Shown: positions 54,967 to 64,000, numbered from the stretch's first letter. The stretch is DNA of 64,000 nucleotides from Croceibacterium atlanticum (GCF_001008165.2 NZ_CP011452.2:682001-746000); one strand, 5' to 3'. Program-made: numbers and translations. The notes: a model not told the origin generated them from the letters alone.

Positions 54967-57914
54967 TCCTCGCGCCCCATCCATTCGTCGAGCCGCATGA
55001 GCTGATCGTAATCATTATAGCCGGGAAAATCGGGATTTGGCCGCGCGGTGAACGGCCGATCGCCCAGGATCCAGCCCGCGATCGCATCGTGCAGGAAGGC
55101 CCGCGTTTCAGGCAGGAAATCCTCCGGGTCGAGGCCAGAGCTCTTTTTCCCGACCTTCAGCGGGATGTCGGCATAACCGAAACCGTCACCCCCCTTCTGC
55201 TTGGCGAGCGACCAATATTCGAACGCCGTCACATCGCCCTGCACATTCTCGACCCCGCCCGCTTCCACGATCAGGCCCGTCAGGCCGAGTTGCAGGCGAT
55301 AACCCTTGGCCACTTCCGCTGCGGAGGGCGGCGATCCGGTCTTGTAATCGACCACGGCGAGCGATCCGTTCGCCAGGCGGTCGATCCGGTCCACGCGACC
55401 ATGAATGCGAACGCCGTCGAAGATCATTTCGCAGGCTTTCTCGGTCGCAATGACTTCGCGGCCTTCCATCTTCCCGACCGTTTCGGCCACCCATTTCAGG
55501 GCTTCGAAAAGGCGTGGCTGCCACAGTCCGCGCATCAGCGGATGGGCATTCATTTCCTGCAATTCTTCCTGGGCGATCGCGTAAATATCGCCGCGCTCCT
55601 GATGCCAGCGGCGCAGGATCTCGTGCGCGAGAGTGCCCTGCCACGCCGGGGACGGCCTGGCATCGAGCGCCTCGAGCGCGTTCAGGCCAAGGATGCGCCG
55701 GGCATAGAACTGGAATGGATCCCCCCGCAGCGTATCGAGTGCGGTGACTGAAATATCGACCTTGCGCTGCTCGGCCGTGGGAACTGGCCGCGGCTGACCA
55801 TGCGGCTTTGCGGCCGGGCCGTCATCCAGCGCCCGGGCCATGGTGACATAGGCCTGGTCCTCGTGCCGGCGGACAAGATCTTCCCCCAGCAATGCGCGGA
55901 CGCGCAGCCAGAAGCGCGAAGCGATGGCAGGGCCGGAAGCATCGCGTTCCGATCTGCTGAGGACGATTTCCGGCGCCCCCAGCGCACCGGCAAGGTCATG
56001 CGCGGCAAGCCCGATGCGGAAATCGTTGCCCGGCACACCGAGTGCCCGCAGGACGGGCGGCGCCAGCAGTGGATCGGCAGCAGGCGTCCCGGGCCAGCTT
56101 CCGTGGTTCAAACCGGCGCAGATCACCAGATCCGCGCGGGTCATGCGCGATTCCAGCAGGCCATAAACGGCCACGCGAGGATGGCCGCCATAGGGCGGGC
56201 GCACGGCAACCCGTTCCATTGCGTCGCGCAAGGCGGCGGGGAGCTCCGCCGGATCGAGCATTGTCCCGACATCGCGCGCCTGCAGGCGCAATTCCTCGAT
56301 GAAGGCGGAAAGCGCGCGGCCATCTTCCCTTTCCCACAGGGACGCGCCGCAAAGTTCCTCCCCCACCGTGGCAAGCCGATCGAGCTGGTCCGCAAGCGGT
56401 GCTTCCCCTTCCGCGAATAGCGGCGCGAGCAGGCCTTCGACGCCTGCCCACCAGGGAGAGAGACTTTCCCCTTTCGCATAGTCGCCGATTGAGGCGATGC
56501 CGGGAGCGGGCCGCGGCCCGCGCATGTTCTTTTCCAGCTTGCGTGCAGCTTCCAGCCATTCGCTGCGGCCATTTTCGCGCCGGACCAGCGGATGCTGCAA
56601 CAATGCCACCAGCGGAACCGGTGCGGCATTTTCCGCCCCGACTTCGGCCAGCAACAGGAATAACCGGCCAGCAGGTGTCTGGGAAAGCGGCCGTCCGGCA
56701 GTATCGTCAGCCTCGATATTCCAGCGCCGCAAATGCTGCACGACGCGCGCGGCAAGCCCGCGATCCGGTGTAACTACGGCGACGCGTTTCTCTTTTTCTT
56801 CAAGCGTTTCCCGCACCATCAGGGCAATGGCCTGCGCTTCCTCTTCAGGATTGGCGCTTTGCATCAGGCGGACGCCCGAGAGCCGTCGCCTCTCAGGCGG
56901 AAGATCGACCCATGCCTTGCTCGCTTCCGGAGGAAGGAACAGGCTGGAAATTGCATGGCTGCGCTCCGGCGGGCCCTTGCCCATGCCCGCGCGATGCCAA
57001 TGCTGGACTTCATCGCGCGCCACACCCATCCGGTTCAGCAACAGCTTGAGATGATATTGCGGATGGGTGACGGCATCGCCGCGCGCCAGGGGCGTTTCGG
57101 CATCCGGCGCGCCTGCTGATCCAAGCTCCTCCCAGACTTCGGCCGGCATCGAAAGATCGAGATCGGGCAGCACCACCGCGCCTTGCGGCAGGTCCGCCAC
57201 GACGCGCAGCAGTTTCGCCAATGCGGGCGCCGCGCTCGTCACGCCGGCCGCAACGATTGGTGTGGCGGGCGGATCGGCCTTCCAGCGTTTCGCCGCCAGG
57301 CGGAACAGGGCATTGCGGCGGGCCGCGGCATCCTGTTCACCGCGCTGCTGCAATTCGGCCAGCCAGCGGAGCTGAACCCGCGCGAATATACGCAGGCTGT
57401 CCTGCCAATGGCCCGCCAGATCTCCCAGAAAATCGAGCACGCCCCGTTCGAGCAATTGTTCGGGCCGGATCTCTTCCACCAGCAGCCGGTCCATCGCCCG
57501 CCCGGCTTCGAATGCGAGGCGGAGCAATGCGCTCCCCTTCACGGGATCGGAACTGCGTTCTTCTCCGATCAGCTCGGCAAGCCTCAGCCAGCGGCGGGTC
57601 GGGTCGGCGGCAGGTGCGATATCGCCGCCCGCACCCAGCGGATCGAGCAATGGGCCCAGTGTCTCGTCCAGATCGAGATCGCCGATAACGGCCATTCGGG
57701 GCATGAGCAGGCCGGGCGCGTCACTTGCGCCGAAATGCCGGATGAAGGCCTCGCTCATCGTGCGCATGGCGCGGCTGCTGGGCAGGAGGAGCGTCAGCTT
57801 CGCAAGGCCGGTATCCTTGTCGGCGTAGCGCGGCACCAGCCCCGCCACCAGCGCATCGGCAAACCCGCGATGCGCGGCAATGGAATAAAGCTTTGGCCCC
57901 GGCAGATCAGGCAC
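54963..57914 (-). CDS. addB: Double-strand break repair protein AddB
   Basis: 983 residues from a GTG start. The N terminus has the inactivated helicase-like fold of AddB (LLLPSSRAMRTMSEAF in place of a canonical Walker A). The C-terminal nuclease domain carries IHGRVDRIDR and VVDYKTGSPP. Its start overlaps the murU stop by eight bases and its stop overlaps addA, so the complex subunits are translationally coupled. Confidence 0.95.
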   Translation of the reverse strand: MPDLPGPKLYSIAAHRGFADALVAGLVPRYADKDTGLAKLTLLLPSSRAMRTMSEAFIRHFGASDAPGLLMPRMAVIGDLDLDETLGPLLDPLGAGGDIAPAADPTRRWLRLAELIGEERSSDPVKGSALLRLAFEAGRAMDRLLVEEIRPEQLLERGVLDFLGDLAGHWQDSLRIFARVQLRWLAELQQRGEQDAAARRNALFRLAAKRWKADPPATPIVAAGVTSAAPALAKLLRVVADLPQGAVVLPDLDLSMPAEVWEELGSAGAPDAETPLARGDAVTHPQYHLKLLLNRMGVARDEVQHWHRAGMGKGPPERSHAISSLFLPPEASKAWVDLPPERRRLSGVRLMQSANPEEEAQAIALMVRETLEEKEKRVAVVTPDRGLAARVVQHLRRWNIEADDTAGRPLSQTPAGRLFLLLAEVGAENAAPVPLVALLQHPLVRRENGRSEWLEAARKLEKNMRGPRPAPGIASIGDYAKGESLSPWWAGVEGLLAPLFAEGEAPLADQLDRLATVGEELCGASLWEREDGRALSAFIEELRLQARDVGTMLDPAELPAALRDAMERVAVRPPYGGHPRVAVYGLLESRMTRADLVICAGLNHGSWPGTPAADPLLAPPVLRALGVPGNDFRIGLAAHDLAGALGAPEIVLSRSERDASGPAIASRFWLRVRALLGEDLVRRHEDQAYVTMARALDDGPAAKPHGQPRPVPTAEQRKVDISVTALDTLRGDPFQFYARRILGLNALEALDARPSPAWQGTLAHEILRRWHQERGDIYAIAQEELQEMNAHPLMRGLWQPRLFEALKWVAETVGKMEGREVIATEKACEMIFDGVRIHGRVDRIDRLANGSLAVVDYKTGSPPSAAEVAKGYRLQLGLTGLIVEAGGVENVQGDVTAFEYWSLAKQKGGDGFGYADIPLKVGKKSSGLDPEDFLPETRAFLHDAIAGWILGDRPFTARPNPDFPGYNDYDQLMRLDEWMGREE

Positions 57915-58623
57915 CGGACAAGGCAGCCTCGGTAGGCCTTATCGATTGCGGATTGCCCACTTCAAACCATTCGCCGTTGAAGGCGACCCCGTAAAGGCGC
58001 CCTTCCTCCATGGCGCGGTCCCACAACAGATTGGTAGAAAACGGGCCCGCGGGGGCATCGCGCAAAAGGCGCTTGGATGCGAGCTGCACGCCGGTAAAAA
58101 TGAAGGGCGCCACGCGGCCCGAACGGCGACGGATCAGCCGCCCCGCCCCGTTCATGTGAAAATCGCCCTTGCCGCGAAAATTCCGGGCGCCGGTATGCGG
58201 CACGAGCAGCAGCAGCGCGTCCATTTTTTCCGGATCCCACGCGTGGGACAATTCGCTGAAGGCATCGAAGGGGCCATCCAGCCAAATATTGTCGCTATTC
58301 ACGCTGAAGAACGGATCGGGCAGCAGATCGGCGGCCTTCACCAGCCCTCCCCCTGTTTCCATCAGCAGGCCGCGTTCGTCGGAAATGGTAACGGCCGGTT
58401 TGGCCCGTTCCTTGACATGGGCAATGATCGCATCGCCCAGATAATGGACATTCACCACCGCCTTGGCCACGCCTGCTTCAGCCAGGCGATCCAGCGCGTG
58501 ATCCAGCAACGGCTTGCCGGCCACCCGCACCATCGGTTTGGGCTGCGTGGCCGTCAATGGCCGCATGCGCTTGCCCAGCCCGGCAGCCAGAACCATCGCG
58601 GTGTCGGTCACGAGCTTGCTCAC
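57907..58623 (-). CDS. murU: N-acetylmuramate-1-phosphate uridylyltransferase (MurU-like)
   Basis: 238 residues from GTG at 58623, which overlaps the amgK stop (GTGA). Nucleotidyltransferase motifs VLAAGLGKRMRPLT and KPMVRVAGKPLLDHALDRL, then ETGGGLVKAADLL. Adjacent AmgK points to MurU of the peptidoglycan recycling route that converts MurNAc-1-P to UDP-MurNAc, bypassing the fosfomycin-sensitive MurA step. A mannose-1-phosphate guanylyltransferase is the alternative by sequence alone. Confidence 0.88.
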   Translation of the reverse strand: MSKLVTDTAMVLAAGLGKRMRPLTATQPKPMVRVAGKPLLDHALDRLAEAGVAKAVVNVHYLGDAIIAHVKERAKPAVTISDERGLLMETGGGLVKAADLLPDPFFSVNSDNIWLDGPFDAFSELSHAWDPEKMDALLLLVPHTGARNFRGKGDFHMNGAGRLIRRRSGRVAPFIFTGVQLASKRLLRDAPAGPFSTNLLWDRAMEEGRLYGVAFNGEWFEVGNPQSIRPTEAALSGA

Positions 58624-59597
58624 TGGATTTCTCCGCCGAATGTGTCGCGGATTTCCTGCGGAATGTTCCGGGCGAACCAATCCGCCACAGGCGCCAGCGC
58701 GGGATGCGCCAGATCGCGCTCCATCGCTTCCCACACACGCGGAATCATCGGCAGATAGCGCGGCTTGGAATCGCGCTTCCACAAACGCGCGAAAATACCC
58801 ACGATCTTGGCATTCCGCTGGGCGCCGAGCCGTGCGTAATCCGCCTTGAAATCCTCGCCCGCATCCATTGCTGACAGATAACGGTCCAGCATGGCCTGTT
58901 CCAGATCCGACGAAACGTCCCGCCGGGCATCCTGCAACAGCGAGACAAGATCATAGGCGCGGTGCCCCACAAGGGCATCCTGAAAATCGATCAGCCCCTG
59001 TTCGCCATTGGCGAGCAGCATGATATTTTCCGCGTGATAATCGCGCAGCACCGTCACGCCCGGGGTCTGCCGCGGAAGCATGGGGGCCAGCACCTCGTCC
59101 CAGGCGGCCAGATAGGCTTCCGAATCCACCTCAAGGCCCATCAACGGGCAATACCATTCGGTCAGGAGCGCAGCCTCACGCCGATAGGTCTGCATGTCAT
59201 AAGGATCGAAGGGACCGGGCGGCCGTTTGTGCAATTCCACCAGCGCATCGATCGCCCTGGAATACACGTCCTCTTCCGCCTCTGGATGAAGGTCCAGCCA
59301 GTCCCGCATCCGATCCTGGCCGAAATCTTCGATCAGCACCAGGCCACGCTCCGGCCTTTCGGCATAGATATGCGGCGCGCGCATACCCTGTTCGGACAAC
59401 CATTTGCCGACATGGAGGAACGGGCCCGGATCTTCGTTCGGCGGCGGCGCATCCATCAGCATCGCAGTATTGCCGCCGCTGCGGACACGGAAATAACGGC
59501 GAAAACTGGCATCTCCGGGCAAGGGTTCGATTTGCGAACCGCCCCAACCGGCAGCGTCCAGAAATTCGTCCAGCCCTTCGGGCAAAGCTTCGTTCAT
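58620..59597 (-). CDS. amgK: N-acetylmuramate/N-acetylglucosamine anomeric kinase (AmgK-like)
   Basis: 325 residues of the aminoglycoside-phosphotransferase fold: LPGDASFRRYFRV, catalytic loop LRDYHAENIML and metal loop GLIDFQDA. AmgK phosphorylates MurNAc (and GlcNAc) at C1 for MurU. ATG at 59597 overlaps the tsaE stop (ATGA). The pair suggests cell-wall recycling; it fits with the lytic transglycosylase at 20790 as a source of turnover products (inference). Confidence 0.9.
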   Translation of the reverse strand: MNEALPEGLDEFLDAAGWGGSQIEPLPGDASFRRYFRVRSGGNTAMLMDAPPPNEDPGPFLHVGKWLSEQGMRAPHIYAERPERGLVLIEDFGQDRMRDWLDLHPEAEEDVYSRAIDALVELHKRPPGPFDPYDMQTYRREAALLTEWYCPLMGLEVDSEAYLAAWDEVLAPMLPRQTPGVTVLRDYHAENIMLLANGEQGLIDFQDALVGHRAYDLVSLLQDARRDVSSDLEQAMLDRYLSAMDAGEDFKADYARLGAQRNAKIVGIFARLWKRDSKPRYLPMIPRVWEAMERDLAHPALAPVADWFARNIPQEIRDTFGGEIQ

Positions 59598-60037
59598 GGG
59601 ATACGGCTTTGCCAATTGGCACCGGCTTCGACAATCGCCTTCCGTCCCTTTCCCGATATTTCCAACGTGATGGAAAGGCAGGATGGCTCATGCGCGAAGC
59701 CGCCTGCATGATCGGGCCATTCTGCGATCAGGGCCGCACCTTCGCGGTAATCGTCCAGCCCGATCTCTTCAGCCTCGGAAGGATCTTCAAGGCGATAGAA
59801 ATCCGCATGGACCAGCGGGAGGCGGACGGATGGCGGATCATAGGTTTCCACAATGGTAAATGTGGGGGACGGAACTTCGCCCGCATGACCAAGCGCCGCG
59901 ATGATCGAACGGGCCAGCGTGGTCTTGCCCGCGCCGAGCCCGCCAGTCAGCGCGACGACATCGCCAGGTTGCAACTTCGCGGCGATCCGCTGGCCCAGGC
60001 TTTCCATCGCCGACAGGTCGGGCAGGTCAACAATCAT
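59594..60037 (-). CDS. tsaE: tRNA threonylcarbamoyladenosine biosynthesis ATPase TsaE
   Basis: 147 residues. Walker A GGLGAGKTT (32-40), VPSPTFTIVETYD, and HADFYRLEDPSEAEEIGLDD. It supports t6A37 synthesis with TsaB and TsaD. ATG overlaps the divL stop (ATGA), and its own stop overlaps amgK. Confidence 0.96.
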   Translation of the reverse strand: MIVDLPDLSAMESLGQRIAAKLQPGDVVALTGGLGAGKTTLARSIIAALGHAGEVPSPTFTIVETYDPPSVRLPLVHADFYRLEDPSEAEEIGLDDYREGAALIAEWPDHAGGFAHEPSCLSITLEISGKGRKAIVEAGANWQSRIP

Positions 60038-62376
60038 GGCAATAATATCGTGGCGGTCGTGCCGCTCCCCTTTTCGGATTGCAGTTCCAGGCGCCCGCCA
60101 TGCGCTTCGATCAATTGGCGGGCCAGCGGCAGGCCAAGGCCGCCACGGCGCTTGGCCGGCTTGCCATCCGCATCCAGCCGGTATCCGTCCAGCGCGCGCG
60201 CCAGTTCGCTTGGCTTCATCCCCTGACCATTGTCGGAAATGACGATCTTCACACCCTTCTGGCGGCGGGAAAGGGCCACCAGAATTCGCCCGCCCTTCGG
60301 GGTGGCGGAAATCGAATTGTCGAGGATGTTGCCCAGCGCACGGCCCAGCTGCCGTTTGTCGGCCATGACCTTTCCGGCCGAACGGTCGCCGCGCAGATCC
60401 AGCGACAGGCCGCCATTCTCGATCGCTTCCTCGCGCTCGCGCACGATCTGGGTGACGAAAGGCAGCAGTTCCACTTCCTCCGTCGCCAGGGGCAGCAGGC
60501 CCGCCTCGCTCTGCGTCAGGTCCAGAACCGTTTCGATCTGCGAGGACAATCGTTCCACTGACGAGATAATCGCGTCGACATATTCCTTCGCCTGGTCGCT
60601 CAGATCCCCGGCGACACCGCTTTGCAGCAATTCCGCAAAGCCGCCGATGGAAGTCAGCGGCGTGCGGAATTCATAGGACATATTGGCCAGGAAACGCGTC
60701 TTCACCGCATCCGCTTCTTCCAGAGCCGATGCCCGTTCGCGCAGGGCGTCTTCCGCCTTCTTGCTGTCGGTAACGTCCAGAACGGTCAGCAATCCGTTCC
60801 CGTCCGGCAGCGGAACCCCGGCAAATTCCAGCGTGCGCCCATCCGAAAGCTGGACACGCCCGCTGCGCTGCTTGCGATCCAGCGTGGCGGAACGGACCAC
60901 GTCGCCAATGGCCTTGCGCTGCGCAGGGCGCGCAAGATGCGGCCCGATGGCATCGAGCAATTCGTCCGCGCGGGGATGCTCGTCCAGATATTCTTCAGGC
61001 AGACCCCATATTTCGGGGAAGCGACGATTCCACAGCTGCATCCGCCCATCCGGCGCGAATACCGCCAGCGATTCGAACAGGCTGTCGAACGTGGCAGTGC
61101 GGGTGCGCAGCAGCGTGTCGCGCGTGGCCGACAGGGCCAGTTGTTCCGAACGATCTTCCGCAATGAAGACCAGTCCGCCATCGGGCATGGGTTGCGCCAC
61201 GATCCGCAGATGTGTGCCATCATGCAGGGTCCACGCATCCTCATGCGCCTCGCCCGCGGTGAAGATCGCGGTCAGTTCCTTGCGCCAGGCGGGAAAATCC
61301 CGGACTTCCGGCAGACGCCCTGCATCGCGGGCAATATCCAGAAAACGGTCGAATGGCGGCGGATCGAGCTGCGTCGTACCCGGCAGGGCAAAGATACGGC
61401 GGAATGGCTGATTCGCGAATTCGAGCAATTGATCGGCATTGAATTGCGCCACACCGACCGAGAGCTGATCGAGCATGGACCGCTGCGCCTCGCGGAAGGC
61501 GCGGAAGGCGCGGGCCTGCTCCTCCATTTCTTCGATGTCGATGGCATAGCCGGCAACGCCCTCCTTGCCGAGCGGCAGGTCGCTGACGCGCAATGTGCGG
61601 CGCTGGCTGCCGACAGTCGCCTGCACGATCCGTTCAAACGGCATGTCCTGCTCTCGTGCCTGTTGCGCGATCTGCGCCGCGCTCAGCCCGTCAACCGGCT
61701 CTATCAGTTCGATCTGGTCCTTGACGACGCTATCGGCGCTCTGCGCCCCGACCGCCTTCACATAGGCGCTGTTGACCAGCCTCAGCTCGGCATCGTCGCT
61801 GCGGAACCACATCGGCATCGGCGCGGCTTCAATCAGCCCCACCAGTGCGGCGAAATCGGTCCGGGCGCCCGCTGCTTCGGCCCGCAATTTGCTCAGTTCG
61901 CTCTGGCTTTCGGAAAAGTCGAACCACCAGACCAGTGCAGTGCCGCTCTGCGCCACGACCGGATCGGCCTGATGGCCGCGCAGGGCCAGGCTCTTGCGCG
62001 AACCGACCGGCGTCACGACCATGCGAAAGGGCGAAGCGGTTTTCTGGGTGCGGCGGACGGCATCACCCAGATGAGCCAGATCGTCAGCGTCGAGCCCTGC
62101 ATCCTCACCGGCGAGCTCGCTCAGATAATCAGGTAGCGCATCGAAGCCGAGCCATGCGGCGAGCCTGTCCGGCCCTTCGATCCTGCCATCCGGTCGCACC
62201 AGCAGCGGGATAGCGGGCGAATCCTCGATCATGTAGGTGAGCCTGCGGGCCATGCCGCGGGCAGTCCGTGCCTGGCGGGCGCGCTTCTGGGCTGCCAGAA
62301 CAAGCCATACCGCGCCAAAAGTCCAGCCTGCCAGCAGCAGGCCAAGCAATACCAGTGCGATCGGCGAGAGTTCCAT
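60034..62376 (-). CDS. divL: DivL-type PAS-domain tyrosine pseudokinase (cell-cycle sensor)
   Basis: 780 residues. One N-terminal membrane span (about 7-27), several PAS-like domains, then a DHp region with FLANMSYEFRTPLTSIGGFA and an HATPase domain (DNSISATPKGG, ISDNGQGMKP, GGLGLPLARQLIEAHGG). The residue at the phospho-acceptor position is Tyr568, not His, the hallmark of Caulobacter DivL (Tyr550), which controls the CckA-CtrA relay. Length and neighbours agree with DivL. Stop overlaps tsaE by four bases. Confidence 0.88.
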   Translation of the reverse strand: MELSPIALVLLGLLLAGWTFGAVWLVLAAQKRARQARTARGMARRLTYMIEDSPAIPLLVRPDGRIEGPDRLAAWLGFDALPDYLSELAGEDAGLDADDLAHLGDAVRRTQKTASPFRMVVTPVGSRKSLALRGHQADPVVAQSGTALVWWFDFSESQSELSKLRAEAAGARTDFAALVGLIEAAPMPMWFRSDDAELRLVNSAYVKAVGAQSADSVVKDQIELIEPVDGLSAAQIAQQAREQDMPFERIVQATVGSQRRTLRVSDLPLGKEGVAGYAIDIEEMEEQARAFRAFREAQRSMLDQLSVGVAQFNADQLLEFANQPFRRIFALPGTTQLDPPPFDRFLDIARDAGRLPEVRDFPAWRKELTAIFTAGEAHEDAWTLHDGTHLRIVAQPMPDGGLVFIAEDRSEQLALSATRDTLLRTRTATFDSLFESLAVFAPDGRMQLWNRRFPEIWGLPEEYLDEHPRADELLDAIGPHLARPAQRKAIGDVVRSATLDRKQRSGRVQLSDGRTLEFAGVPLPDGNGLLTVLDVTDSKKAEDALRERASALEEADAVKTRFLANMSYEFRTPLTSIGGFAELLQSGVAGDLSDQAKEYVDAIISSVERLSSQIETVLDLTQSEAGLLPLATEEVELLPFVTQIVREREEAIENGGLSLDLRGDRSAGKVMADKRQLGRALGNILDNSISATPKGGRILVALSRRQKGVKIVISDNGQGMKPSELARALDGYRLDADGKPAKRRGGLGLPLARQLIEAHGGRLELQSEKGSGTTATILLP

Positions 62377-62418
62377 GCGCTGTCAGCTATGCGGCGCGCA
62401 CGGCGGATGCAATGGCTG

Positions 62419-62452
62419 CCGCGCGCCTCCACACAGATGCGGAGGCGCGCGG
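62419..62452. terminator. Perfect 12-bp hairpin between ahcY and divL
   Basis: CCGCGCGCCTCC pairs with GGAGGCGCGCGG across a 10-base loop. It lies 15 bases downstream of the ahcY stop and 43 bases before divL on the minus strand. No T tract, so it may be a partial terminator or mRNA stabiliser separating ahcY from the divL operon. Confidence 0.5.
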
Positions 62453-62466
62453 TGCCTGTCTTCAGA

Positions 62467-63885
62467 TCAGTAGCGGTAGTGATCCGGCTTGAACGGACCA
62501 TTCACCGGCACGCCGATATAATCGGCCTGCTTCTGGGTCAGCTTGGTAAGCTGCACGCCCAGCTTTTCGAGGTGGAGCGCGGCCACCTTCTCGTCCAGAT
62601 GCTTCGGCAGGACGTAAACGTCGTTCTCATACTCGTCACCCTTGGTGAAAAGTTCGATCTGCGCCAGCGTCTGGTTGGTGAAGGAACAGCTCATCACGAA
62701 GCTCGGGTGGCCGGTGGCGCAGCCCAGATTGACCAGGCGCCCCTTGGCCAGAACGATGATCTGCTTGCCGTCCGGGAAGGTTACCAGATCCGTACCCGGC
62801 TTGATTTCCTTCCATTCGTAATTGTCCAGCGCCCCGATCTGGATCTCGCTGTCGAAGTGGCCGATATTGCAGACGATGCTCATCGGCTTCATCGCCTTCA
62901 TATGTTCGGCGGTGATCACGTCTTCATTGCCGGTTGTGGTCACGAAGATGTCGCAACGCTTCGTCGCCTCTTCCATGGTGACGACTTCATAGCCTTCCAT
63001 CGCCGCCTGCAGGGCGCAGATCGGGTCGATTTCAGTAACCAGCACGCGTGCGCCGCCCTGGCGCAGCGAATCGGCGGAGCCCTTGCCGACATCGCCGAAA
63101 CCGGCAACGCAGGCGACCTTGCCCGAAAGCATCACGTCCGTCGCACGGCGGATCGCATCGACCAGCGATTCGCGGCAGCCATAGAGGTTGTCGAACTTCG
63201 ACTTGGTGACGCTGTCATTCACATTGATCGCCGGGAACGGCAGCTTGCCGGCCTTGGCAAGGTGATACAGGCGATGCACGCCCGTGGTCGTCTCTTCCGA
63301 AACGCCCTGGATGTTCTGCACGCTCTTGGTCAGATAGCCGGGCTTGCGCTTCAGGAATTCCTTCAGCGAACGCTGCATCTCGATTTCTTCGGCATTCTGC
63401 GGGTCCGGCATGGTCTCGCCGGCTTCGATGCGCGCACCCCACAGGGCGAACATGGTGGCATCGCCGCCATCATCCAGGATCATGTTGGCAGTGCAATCGG
63501 GATCTTCGTCGCTCGACCAGTCGAAGATCTTGCCGACATAATCCCAGTATTCGGCCAGGCTTTCGCCCTTCACGGCGAAGACCGGGATGCCCTGTTCGGC
63601 AATGGCGGCTGCGGCGTGATCCTGCGTCGAGAAGATGTTGCAGGTGGCCCAACGCACTTCGGCGCCCAGCGCCACGAGCGTTTCTATCAGGACAGCCGTC
63701 TGGATCGTCATGTGCAGCGAGCCGGTGATGCGCGCGCCCTTCAGCGGCTTGCTGTCACCATATTCCTCGCGCGTTGCCATCAGGCCCGGCATTTCGGTTT
63801 CGGCGATGTTGATTTCATCGCGTCCGTAACCGGCCAGGCTGATGTCTTTAATGATATAGTCGTGCTCTGCAGCTGCAGTCGCCAT
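62467..63885 (-). CDS. ahcY: Adenosylhomocysteinase
   Basis: 472 residues. Substrate and NAD motifs: [40 protein letters not shown] and [10 protein letters not shown], ending PFKPDHYRY. It hydrolyses S-adenosylhomocysteine to keep methylation running. ATG at 63885 with GCAGGAGAAG upstream fixes the start; the longer upstream frame is not conserved. Confidence 0.98.
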   Translation of the reverse strand: MATAAAEHDYIIKDISLAGYGRDEINIAETEMPGLMATREEYGDSKPLKGARITGSLHMTIQTAVLIETLVALGAEVRWATCNIFSTQDHAAAAIAEQGIPVFAVKGESLAEYWDYVGKIFDWSSDEDPDCTANMILDDGGDATMFALWGARIEAGETMPDPQNAEEIEMQRSLKEFLKRKPGYLTKSVQNIQGVSEETTTGVHRLYHLAKAGKLPFPAINVNDSVTKSKFDNLYGCRESLVDAIRRATDVMLSGKVACVAGFGDVGKGSADSLRQGGARVLVTEIDPICALQAAMEGYEVVTMEEATKRCDIFVTTTGNEDVITAEHMKAMKPMSIVCNIGHFDSEIQIGALDNYEWKEIKPGTDLVTFPDGKQIIVLAKGRLVNLGCATGHPSFVMSCSFTNQTLAQIELFTKGDEYENDVYVLPKHLDEKVAALHLEKLGVQLTKLTQKQADYIGVPVNGPFKPDHYRY

Positions 63886-63952
63886 ACACTTCTCCTGCGA
63901 TTTGGGGTGAAAGCGCTGCCGGGGCTCCACGCGGCGCCAGATTTATGCGCCG

Positions 63953-63980
63953 TTTATACGTTCCCTACCCTGTTCGTAAA
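63953..63980 (-). promoter_or_regulatory. Candidate ahcY promoter
   Basis: On the minus strand TTTACG and TATAAA are separated by 16 bases, with a short GC hairpin (CGGCGC / GCGCCG) in the expected leader. The leader is about 60 bases. I see no match to the SAH riboswitch consensus. Confidence 0.45.
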
Positions 63981-64000
63981 CCCCGGCTCCCCTAAACTGT

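Noticed and set aside
63886-64000. SAH riboswitch upstream of ahcY
   Set aside because: SAH riboswitches precede ahcY in some other proteobacteria, but the conserved core was not found; only generic hairpins and promoter-like boxes are seen.
1-64000. CRISPR arrays, rRNA operons, prophage or plasmid functions
   Set aside because: No regularly spaced repeats, rRNA segments, integrases, phage structural genes or replication initiators were recognised on either strand.

Overview
The window reads as chromosomal DNA from a free-living alphaproteobacterium of the order Sphingomonadales, probably family Erythrobacteraceae. The basis is high G+C coding DNA, an exosortase A (XrtA) exopolysaccharide locus, a DivL-type tyrosine pseudokinase, GTTC-N7-GTTC SOS boxes of the alphaproteobacterial LexA type, a single LolC/E-type permease, and a conserved tsaE-amgK-murU-addB-addA-trxA run. 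The species is an inference from gene content only.

Layout. 1-6201 (minus): the export arm of an XrtA/PEP-CTERM exopolysaccharide locus, in transcription order outer-membrane export lipoprotein, chain-length determinant, BY-type tyrosine kinase, outer-membrane barrel protein, ATPase and the start of a polysaccharide deacetylase cut by the window edge. 6373-11884: an XrtA-associated small-molecule module on two divergent arms, PLP decarboxylase plus acyl-CoA ligase (minus) and FemAB/GNAT protein, acyl carrier protein and two alpha/beta hydrolases (plus). Its product is unknown. 11876-19943 (minus): housekeeping genes for RNA m5U methylation, NAD(P)HX repair, ilvD, N-formylglutamate amidohydrolase, ispE and ETF-ubiquinone oxidoreductase. 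20032-25405 (plus): a degenerate uracil-DNA-glycosylase-like protein, a lytic transglycosylase, then a scarred patch with a frameshifted moaB, a truncated radical SAM gene, a foreign-looking membrane gene and a second, complete radical SAM gene. Both radical SAM copies start behind an SOS box.

25544-41720: an OmpA-family porin with a 28-proline linker, dnaE, a Yip1 protein, lolD/lolC, recG, sdhE, mfd, an EAL phosphodiesterase and nadK. 41832-45797: tRNA-Asn, a secreted methyltransferase interrupted by an amber codon, two convergent MFS transporters, and a 29-codon remnant resembling the start of an SMP-30/gluconolactonase gene. 45909-51458: secA, argJ, an inositol-monophosphatase-family enzyme and trxA. 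51517-63885 (minus): ahcY, then divL, tsaE, amgK, murU, addB and addA with successive start/stop overlaps.

The points most worth a second look are the radical SAM gene that appears broken and then restored by inserted DNA, the duplicated SOS box, three apparently broken genes (moaB, methyltransferase, SMP-30 remnant), the uncharacterised XrtA-linked ACP/ligase/decarboxylase/hydrolase module, and the DivL operon. No CRISPR array, transposase, integrase, rRNA or recognisable riboswitch was found. No gene-free stretch exceeds about 170 bases.
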